Below, piece by piece: positions 13,735 to 18,636 of a stretch of DNA of 18,636 nucleotides. Source of the stretch: Lachnospiraceae bacterium UBA5895. GTDB lineage: Bacteria > Bacillota > Clostridia > Lachnospirales > Lachnospiraceae. A program made the position numbers and the translations under genes. Position 1 is the stretch's first letter. Each line of letters opens with the position of its first letter. Where the stretch lies: the NCBI GenBank assembly GCA_002431915.1, contig DJEP01000011.1, positions 1-18,636 of the forward strand, given 5' to 3'. The notes beneath the pieces are model-generated. The model had not been told where the DNA came from. It saw only the letters and a list, made by a program, of their open reading frames with translations, and made no database searches.

Positions 13735-15150
13735 ATGTTTTGTTATAACTGCGGCTGCCATCTGTCAGAGCATGATTTCTGTACATCCTGTGGAGCAGAT
13801 GTATCCCTCTATAAAAAGATCATGTGCATGTCCAACCGTTTTTACAACGACGGCTTGGAGAAAGCAGAAGTACGGGATCTTACGGGTGCGATCAACAGCT
13901 TACGACAGAGCCTGAAATTCAATAAAAACAATATCGAAGCGAGAAATCTGCTGGGACTGGTGTATTTTGAGACCGGAGAAGTCGTGGCGGCGTTGAGCGA
14001 ATGGGTCATCAGCAAAAATATGCGTCCCGAGAAAAATATTGCGGACGATTATATCAATATGCTGCAGTCCAATGCGGCCCGTCTGGATGCCATTAACCAG
14101 ACGATTAAGAAATACAATCAGGCATTGGTCTACTGTAATCAGGACAGTAAGGATCTGGCCATTATCCAGCTGAAAAAGGTTCTGTCCCTGAACCCGAAGT
14201 TCATTCGGGCACACCAACTTCTGGCGCTGCTTTACATGGACAGCGAACAGTGGGACAGAGCGGAGAGAGAACTGCGCAAATGCATGGAAATCGACCGCAA
14301 CAATACTCTGACTCTTCGTTATCTGAAGGAAGTGGAGATGCAGCTGGCACCGGATGAGAACGGCAAACAGACCGGCAGACGGAAAAAAGACGACGCGGTC
14401 CGCTACCAGAGTGACAACGAGATCATCATACAGCCCCTGAATGTGAAGGAACAGAAGAGTGCGGGATTATCTTCTCTGATTAATATTGCCATCGGACTGG
14501 TCATCGGACTGGCTGTAATGTATTTTCTGGTGGTTCCGGCGGCAGTGTCCAATGCCAATAATGAAGCCCAGAAGACCATCACGGATATCGGTAACCAGTT
14601 AGACACCAAGACATCAAGGATCCAGGAACTGGAGACACAGATGGCGGCACTTCAGACCGAGAACGATACGCTGAATCAGGAACTGCAGGGATATGTGGGA
14701 GCCGACGGTACACTGCAGACTATTGATAACCTGTTGGCAGCAGCTACTTCATACCTGGAGAATCAGGATATTACACAGACTGCGGCGAACCTGGAGAGCA
14801 TCTCCGCATCGGTGGATGTGGACAGCACTTCCGAAGCTTTCCAGACGTTGTATAAGACACTGCTTGGACTGATCGGACCGCAGTTGTCCACACAATATTA
14901 TGAGACCGGCTACAGTGCATACCGCAGTGAGGATTATGCGACGGCCATAGAGAACCTGTCCAAGGCAGTCATCTATGATGAGACGAATAAGGACGCCTGG
15001 CTTGCTCTGGGCAACTCTTACCGCAAGAGTGATGACGCACAGAATGCCATCGCTACTTATGATAAGATCATAGAGTTGTTCCCGGATACTGAGACCGCCA
15101 GAAGCGCCCAGAGATATCGTTCCCAGCTGGCAGAGAATACCGCACAGTAG
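13735..15150 (+). CDS. Zinc-ribbon / TPR / transmembrane / coiled-coil protein
   Basis: 471 residues with an uncommon modular order. Residues 3-19 are a zinc ribbon (C3, C6, C16, C19). TPR-like helical repeats follow at about 33-100 and 124-205, e.g. LIQ-type pattern NNIEARNLLGLVYFETGE and NPKFIRAHQLLALLYMDSEQWDRAE. After a charged, Lys/Arg-rich linker comes one transmembrane helix (about 246-271), a heptad-like coiled coil (about 276-318), then further TPRs to the end (DYATAIENLSKAVIYDETNKDAW...). With the zinc ribbon and basic linker inside, the C-terminal part should lie outside the cytoplasm. Such proteins are protein-protein scaffolds; no catalytic motif is visible. Ribosome site AAGGAGGG (13722-13729) is 5 nt before ATG 13735. 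A strong terminator follows. Confidence 0.82.
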   Translation: MFCYNCGCHLSEHDFCTSCGADVSLYKKIMCMSNRFYNDGLEKAEVRDLTGAINSLRQSLKFNKNNIEARNLLGLVYFETGEVVAALSEWVISKNMRPEKNIADDYINMLQSNAARLDAINQTIKKYNQALVYCNQDSKDLAIIQLKKVLSLNPKFIRAHQLLALLYMDSEQWDRAERELRKCMEIDRNNTLTLRYLKEVEMQLAPDENGKQTGRRKKDDAVRYQSDNEIIIQPLNVKEQKSAGLSSLINIAIGLVIGLAVMYFLVVPAAVSNANNEAQKTITDIGNQLDTKTSRIQELETQMAALQTENDTLNQELQGYVGADGTLQTIDNLLAAATSYLENQDITQTAANLESISASVDVDSTSEAFQTLYKTLLGLIGPQLSTQYYETGYSAYRSEDYATAIENLSKAVIYDETNKDAWLALGNSYRKSDDAQNAIATYDKIIELFPDTETARSAQRYRSQLAENTAQ

Positions 15151-15187
15151 AATAGCAGCATACCATCAGACAATTACACAACACACG

Positions 15188-15233
15188 AAAGAGAACTTAC
15201 GATCTTACGATAAGACGCAGGTTCTCTTTTTTT
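15188..15233 (+). terminator. Rho-independent terminator after the zinc-ribbon/TPR gene
   Basis: AAAGAGAAC (15188-15196) pairs perfectly with GTTCTCTTT (15221-15229), enclosing a second small stem CTTA/TAAG (15204-15214), and a seven-to-eight-base T run follows (15226-15233). It ends the valS-folC-small ORF-TPR transcription unit and insulates the sporulation operon. Confidence 0.85.
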
Positions 15234-15285
15234 ATAAAAAAATGTAAAAGTAAAAACGCTGTGCAACAGCAGAATGAGAGGGTAT

Positions 15286-15603
15286 ATGGAAGAGTTTCAA
15301 GACTTTCAGATTATTGACAATTGCCTGATGGTCCGGATGCCGGAGGAAGTGGATCATCACAGAGCATCCTATATCTGTGAGGGGGCAGATCAGCTGCTTG
15401 TGAGGGAAAATGTGGAAAATGTGGTATTTGATTTTGAAGATACCCGGTTCATGGATTCCTCCGGGATCGGGATTATCATGGGACGATACCGCAAGATTTC
15501 CTGCTTCGGAGGACATGTCTATGCCATCCACGCAGATCGACAGATACAGCGTATTTTCCGGATGTCAGGGCTTCATAGGATCGTAGAGATCTTACCCGGT
15601 TAA
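15286..15603 (+). CDS. spoIIAA: Anti-sigma-F factor antagonist SpoIIAA (STAS domain)
   Basis: 105-residue single STAS domain. The conserved FMDSSGIGIIMGRY segment (55-68) carries the regulatory serine; from ATG 15286 it falls at Ser58, the same number as the phosphorylated serine of the Bacillus subtilis protein, which supports this start over an ATG at 15274. VDHH (22-25) is also typical. Unphosphorylated SpoIIAA binds SpoIIAB and frees sigma-F in the forespore; SpoIIAB phosphorylates it to reverse this. Ribosome site AGAGG (15277-15281) is close to the start. A small hairpin GCTGT-gca-ACAGC (15258-15270) precedes it. No convincing sigma-H promoter or Spo0A box (TGNCGAA) was found in 15234-15285. 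Confidence 0.94.
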   Translation: MEEFQDFQIIDNCLMVRMPEEVDHHRASYICEGADQLLVRENVENVVFDFEDTRFMDSSGIGIIMGRYRKISCFGGHVYAIHADRQIQRIFRMSGLHRIVEILPG

Positions 15604-15718
15604 AGCAGTCAGATAGAAAATAATGTCTAAATATGAAAGAAATGATTCAAAAATAGTCGAAAAAAAGTGCAACATCAAGCGCAGAAATGAGGGAAAAATG
15701 GTAGCGGAGAGGGAAGAA

Positions 15719-16261
15719 ATGCAACTGACAGAGAAAAATAAGGATGTGCAGAATAAAGCACAGAGGAACCGGAATGAGATGGAGATCGTATTTGATGCCA
15801 TCTCCTGCAATGAGAGCTTTGCCAGAGTAGCGGTGGCAGCATTCATTACCCATCTGAATCCTACGCTGGAGGAATTGGCGGATATCAAGACCGCGGTATC
15901 GGAGGCGGTGACCAATGCGATTATCCACGGTTATGAAAATCTGGCAGGATACAGCAGACACGGGGAAAATATTCCGGCGTACCGCGTCGTCCATCCGGGA
16001 AAGGTGCGGATGCACTGCGTCCTGGATGGGGATATTTTATCCATCGAGATTACGGACCGGGGAAAAGGAATCGCGGATCTTAAGAAAGCCATGGAGCCGC
16101 TGTTTACCACGAAACCGGAACTGGACCGGTCGGGGATGGGCTTTGCTTTTATGGAAGCGTTTATGGATGACCTGGAGGTGGAAAGTGCCCCGGGGAAAGG
16201 TACCTGTGTACATATGCGGAAGAAAATGCGCTGCGGAGACTGGATCGGAAAAGAGGACTGA
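15719..16261 (+). CDS. spoIIAB: Anti-sigma-F factor / serine kinase SpoIIAB
   Basis: GHKL-type ATPase/kinase that sequesters sigma-F and phosphorylates SpoIIAA. With ATG 15719 (GAGAGGG at 15707-15713, 5-nt spacing) it has 180 residues. Seen: NESFARVAVAAF (31-42), N-box SEAVTNAIIHGYEN (61-74; Glu62, Asn66), G1 box DRGKGI (113-118), lid TTKPELDRSGMGF (130-142). The Bacillus protein has about 146 residues; here there are about 20 extra N-terminal residues (more if ATG 15698 or 15623 is used; 15779 would give the classical length) and about 16 extra residues (75-94 region) between the N-box helix and the next strand. The start is therefore uncertain. It is followed 3 nt later by sigF. Confidence 0.93.
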   Translation: MQLTEKNKDVQNKAQRNRNEMEIVFDAISCNESFARVAVAAFITHLNPTLEELADIKTAVSEAVTNAIIHGYENLAGYSRHGENIPAYRVVHPGKVRMHCVLDGDILSIEITDRGKGIADLKKAMEPLFTTKPELDRSGMGFAFMEAFMDDLEVESAPGKGTCVHMRKKMRCGDWIGKED

Positions 16262-16264
16262 GGC

Positions 16265-17032
16265 ATGGAAGAAGTATCAGTACTCATCGGAAGATCACAG
16301 AGCGGGGATAAAGAAGCGAGAGAAGTACTGATCGAGAATAATCTGGGGCTGGTGCATCACATAGTAAAGAGGTTCCTGGGCAGAGGGTATGATCCGGAGG
16401 ATCTGTTCCAGATCGGTGTCATCGGTCTGATGAAAGCCATTGATAAATTCGATCTGAAGCTGGAAGTGCGATTCTCCACGTATGCCGTACCCATGATTAC
16501 AGGAGAGATCAAGAGATTCCTGCGGGACGACGGACTGTTAAAGGTCTCCCGCACTATTAAAGAGGACGGACTGAAAGTGAAGATGGCAAGACAACGGCTG
16601 CAAAGCAGACTGCACAGAGAACCGACGCTGCAGGAGCTGTCTGAGGAATCACAGCTTGGCAGAGAAGCAATCATTCTGGCAATGGAAGCCGGAGCGGAGG
16701 TGGAATCCCTCTACAGCAGCTCGGGGCAGGAGGATGGCAGCGAATTGTGCCTGGCGGACCGGGTAGTGGCGGCAACCCACGGCTGCGTGGGTGCCAGCAT
16801 GGGGAGCAGCGGCGCCGTGGAAAATGATGTGGAGAAGGACAGGCTGTTGGATCACATGCTTCTGTCACAGCTGTTGAAAGAACTGCCGGAGAGAGACAGA
16901 GAACTGATCCGCATGCGCTATTTTCAGAACAAGACCCAGGTGGAGATCGCCGGGATCCTGGGGATCAGCCAGGTACAGGTCAGCCGTCTGGAGAAAAAGA
17001 TCCTGCACCGGATGCGGGAGAGAGCCGGATGA
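16265..17032 (+). CDS. sigF: RNA polymerase sporulation sigma factor SigF (SpoIIAC)
   Basis: 255-residue sigma-70 family factor, the first forespore-specific sigma. Region 2 is intact: EDLFQIGVIGLMKAIDKFD (45-63, core binding) and FSTYAVPMITGEIKRFLRDDG (70-90, -10 recognition and melting). Region 3 lies about 92-145 and region 4.2 helix-turn-helix is TQVEIAGILGISQVQVSRLEKK (224-245). A Gly/Ser/Ala/Val-rich linker (about 167-186) between regions 3 and 4 looks longer than usual. Third gene of the canonical spoIIA operon; ribosome site AGAGGA (16252-16257) lies in the end of spoIIAB, with a 3-nt gap between genes. Assignment as SigF rather than SigG rests on its spoIIAA-spoIIAB neighbours. Confidence 0.95.
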   Translation: MEEVSVLIGRSQSGDKEAREVLIENNLGLVHHIVKRFLGRGYDPEDLFQIGVIGLMKAIDKFDLKLEVRFSTYAVPMITGEIKRFLRDDGLLKVSRTIKEDGLKVKMARQRLQSRLHREPTLQELSEESQLGREAIILAMEAGAEVESLYSSSGQEDGSELCLADRVVAATHGCVGASMGSSGAVENDVEKDRLLDHMLLSQLLKELPERDRELIRMRYFQNKTQVEIAGILGISQVQVSRLEKKILHRMRERAG

Positions 17033-17230
17033 ACCCGGATTCATTAAGAATTCATAAACATAATTTTTCCTCTTCCTTTCCGTTGGAATTTCGATTATTA
17101 TGATTAAAAGGTCAAAAGGTATCAGCGACCCGCGCTGCACCGAGAAAGTAGCAATTTACTATGCAAAGCATGAAGTAATCTGAAGTATAAGGCAGCGTCA
17201 GATAACAGGTAAAAAGGAGCAGGGGTACTT
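17033..17230 (+). other. Intergenic region between sigF and the GH25 gene
   Basis: A 198-bp AT-rich gap. It holds an imperfect stem (TTACT-ATGC / GCAT-ga-AGTAA, about 17157-17179, 2-nt bulge) and no terminator with a T run after sigF. No convincing sigma-A, -F or -G promoter was found by eye. A 27-codon ORF from ATG 17100 has no ribosome site and is not called. Confidence 0.4.
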
Positions 17231-18376
17231 ATGAAAAAAGAAAACGAAAACGGACGGATCCCCGAGGATCGTCTGGGCAGAGCAAATAAGCGTAAGAAAA
17301 ATAATACGATAGCATCGATTCTGGTCATGACCGGATGTCTGCTGGTACTGGTGCTGGTGACTTATGTGGCGGGAATTCTGTATTCCTGGATTGACAGCAA
17401 GTTCCAGAGTAACGCCAATGATCTGGCAGCGGCAGCGGAAGCAGGCAGCCAGACGGAAAGTGAAACACAGGAAGTGGCAAAGACCTACACCCAGGAGGAA
17501 GTGGACGCGCTGATAGCGGAAGCAAAGCAGCAGGCGGAGGATGAGGAAGAGAATAAGATTCTCTCCGGAATCCGCGACGGACTGACCTCCGGCACTACCA
17601 TGGTAGAAACCTTACGTCCCTACTATCCGGATGAACTGGTGGTAGTGAGCAACGGAACCTTTAACTTCGTGCCTGTCCGTGAGGATCTGCAGAAGAATGA
17701 TTATGTATTGGAGAACTTGAACATTCTCGAGGATGGAGAAGTACAGTACATGCAGGACGGACAGGTGGTATCCCATAAGGGTATCGATGTCTCCAAGCAT
17801 CAGGGCAATATCGACTGGACGAAAGTCGCAGCGGATGGCGTGGAATTCGCTTTTATCCGCGTAGGACTGAGAGGATACGGTACCGAGGGTAAGTTAGTAG
17901 AAGATGAATATTTTGAACAGAATATCAAGGGTGCCCTGCAGGCCGGAATCAAAGTAGGTGTCTACTTCTATTCCCAGGCAATCACAGAAGCTGAGGTGCA
18001 GGAAGAAGCAGCGTTGGTGCTGGAGAAGATTAAGCCTTATAATATTGAACTTCCGGTGGTGTTTGATGTGGAAAAAGTCAACGGTGGAAAAGGACGTGCC
18101 AATGATCTGAGTGTGGAAGACAGAACCCATCTTACCGCACTGTTCTGCCAGACTGTTCAAGATGCAGGCTACAAACCCATGATCTATCACAACATGGAGA
18201 TGGCTACACTCATGCTGGATCTGGGACAGCTGGAGCAGTACGATAAGTGGTTCGCTTATTATAATGATGATCTCTATTATCCGTATGCCTATAAGGTATG
18301 GCAGTACAGTGAAAAAGGTGCCGTGGACGGCATCAATGAGGAAGTGGATCTGAACCTCTGGTTCGGGGATTTTTAG
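17231..18376 (+). CDS. Membrane-anchored GH25 lysozyme-family muramidase
   Basis: 381 residues: basic cytoplasmic N-terminus (to about 26), one transmembrane segment (27-53), an acidic, Gln/Glu/Ala-rich predicted coiled coil (about 62-110), a linker domain, then a GH25 domain from KGIDVSKHQGNIDW (183-196) to the end. Catalytic acids Asp186, Asp279 and Glu281 (VVFDVEKV) are present. GH25 enzymes cleave the MurNAc-GlcNAc bond of peptidoglycan; with this topology the domain faces outward, tethered to the membrane. Ribosome sites AAAGGAG (17212-17218) and AGGGG (17221-17225) precede ATG 17231. The adjacent sigF operon raises the possibility of a role in sporulation wall remodelling, but no sigma-F promoter was recognised in 17033-17230, so this is only context. 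Its stop overlaps the convergent gene. Confidence 0.92.
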   Translation: MKKENENGRIPEDRLGRANKRKKNNTIASILVMTGCLLVLVLVTYVAGILYSWIDSKFQSNANDLAAAAEAGSQTESETQEVAKTYTQEEVDALIAEAKQQAEDEEENKILSGIRDGLTSGTTMVETLRPYYPDELVVVSNGTFNFVPVREDLQKNDYVLENLNILEDGEVQYMQDGQVVSHKGIDVSKHQGNIDWTKVAADGVEFAFIRVGLRGYGTEGKLVEDEYFEQNIKGALQAGIKVGVYFYSQAITEAEVQEEAALVLEKIKPYNIELPVVFDVEKVNGGKGRANDLSVEDRTHLTALFCQTVQDAGYKPMIYHNMEMATLMLDLGQLEQYDKWFAYYNDDLYYPYAYKVWQYSEKGAVDGINEEVDLNLWFGDF

Positions 18377-18636
18377 AATCCTTCTTTCTTACGGACTAAT
18401 CTTAATTCTCTTCTCTTAATGGCATTTTCCCACTCCATGCGTTCCCCGTCGTTCTCTAAGATCAGACCGGGAACCGGGGTGGGTTTTCCATCGTCACCCA
18501 TAGCTACCATGACAAAATAAGCCCGGTTGATGGGGTGTCTCGTACCATCCTGTTCCTCGCGGTAGGTGTCTACGCGCACTTCCATGGAGGTATGTCCCAC
18601 ATGGGTGACTTTGCCGATCAGCACAATAATATCATT
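18373..18636 (-). CDS. Acyl-CoA thioesterase, hotdog fold (YciA/YkhA-like), 5' end outside window
   Basis: The visible 87 residues start NDIIVLIGKVTHVGHTSMEVRVDTYRE, matching the second half of a hotdog acyl-CoA hydrolase (strand-rich VTHVGHTSMEV, then INRAYFVMVAMGDDGKPTPVPGL). The reading frame is open to the last base, so the gene continues beyond 18636; the catalytic Asn/Asp-containing helix lies outside. These thioesterases hydrolyse cytoplasmic acyl-CoA to free acid and CoA. The C-terminal tail is basic (KRRELRLVRKKEGF). The stop (TAA, 18375-18373) overlaps the stop of the convergent GH25 gene in a 4-bp TTAG. Confidence 0.85.
   Translation of the reverse strand, partial: NDIIVLIGKVTHVGHTSMEVRVDTYREEQDGTRHPINRAYFVMVAMGDDGKPTPVPGLILENDGERMEWENAIKRRELRLVRKKEGF

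Noticed and set aside
15271..15278. GAAT resembling a sigma-H -10 element before spoIIAA
   Set aside because: It sits within 15 bp of the start codon with no matching -35, so it could not give a leader with the ribosome site.
17100..17183. 27-codon ORF between sigF and GH25
   Set aside because: No Shine-Dalgarno, overlaps an imperfect hairpin, and no recognisable product.
17185..17217. GTATA followed by a GG-rich stretch, tested as a sigma-F promoter
   Set aside because: The spacing (18 bp) and the -10 (consensus GGnnAnAHTR) do not match.

Overview
The window looks like chromosome from a spore-forming, low-to-mid GC Gram-positive anaerobe of the class Clostridia, most likely a Lachnospiraceae relative. 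The evidence is a complete spoIIAA-spoIIAB-sigF operon, a T-box leader in front of valS, strong AGGAGG-type ribosome binding sites, and the protein sequences themselves. Genus cannot be assigned from the sequence alone. No phage, transposase, CRISPR array, rRNA or tRNA was seen. It reads as a housekeeping region with several small, poorly characterised accessory modules.

Layout on the + strand, left half: the 3' part of a DinG/XPD-type DNA helicase (1-1485, cut by the window edge just inside its DEAH box); a DnaA-box-rich intergenic region; an intracellular GH13 amylase-type glycosidase (1727-3049); a 120-bp nested inverted-repeat element (3046-3165); a diacylglycerol glycosyltransferase-like GT28 protein and a divergent PlsY-like acyltransferase (3184-4970), which together suggest a membrane glycolipid/phospholipid pair; then an autoregulated-looking PadR / HAAS (DUF1700) / DUF4097 envelope module (5103-7168) whose promoter is embedded in two mirrored operator-like dyads.

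Middle: on the - strand, pointing toward the DUF4097 gene, are a pyridoxamine/pyridoxal kinase (7172-8029) and an ECF transporter S component with an unusual N-terminal extension (8019-8972). The pair reads as vitamin B6 salvage: import, then phosphorylation. Divergent from it is valS (9497-12175) with its own promoter, a tRNA-Val-sensing T-box (specifier GUA) and terminator. It is followed by folC, an overlapping 49-residue acidic small ORF, and a zinc-ribbon/TPR/membrane protein (12202-15150), closed by a clear terminator.

Right half: the forespore sigma-factor operon, anti-anti-sigma SpoIIAA, anti-sigma kinase SpoIIAB and sigma-F (15286-17032). After that come a membrane-anchored GH25 lysozyme (17231-18376) and, convergent and overlapping it by 4 bp, the 3' part of a hotdog acyl-CoA thioesterase that runs off the right edge.

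The least explained signals are the DnaA-box cluster, the nested inverted-repeat element, the double-dyad PadR control region, the extended ECF S component with its structured leader, and the 49-residue ORF beside the zinc-ribbon/TPR protein. None amounts to a proven new system.
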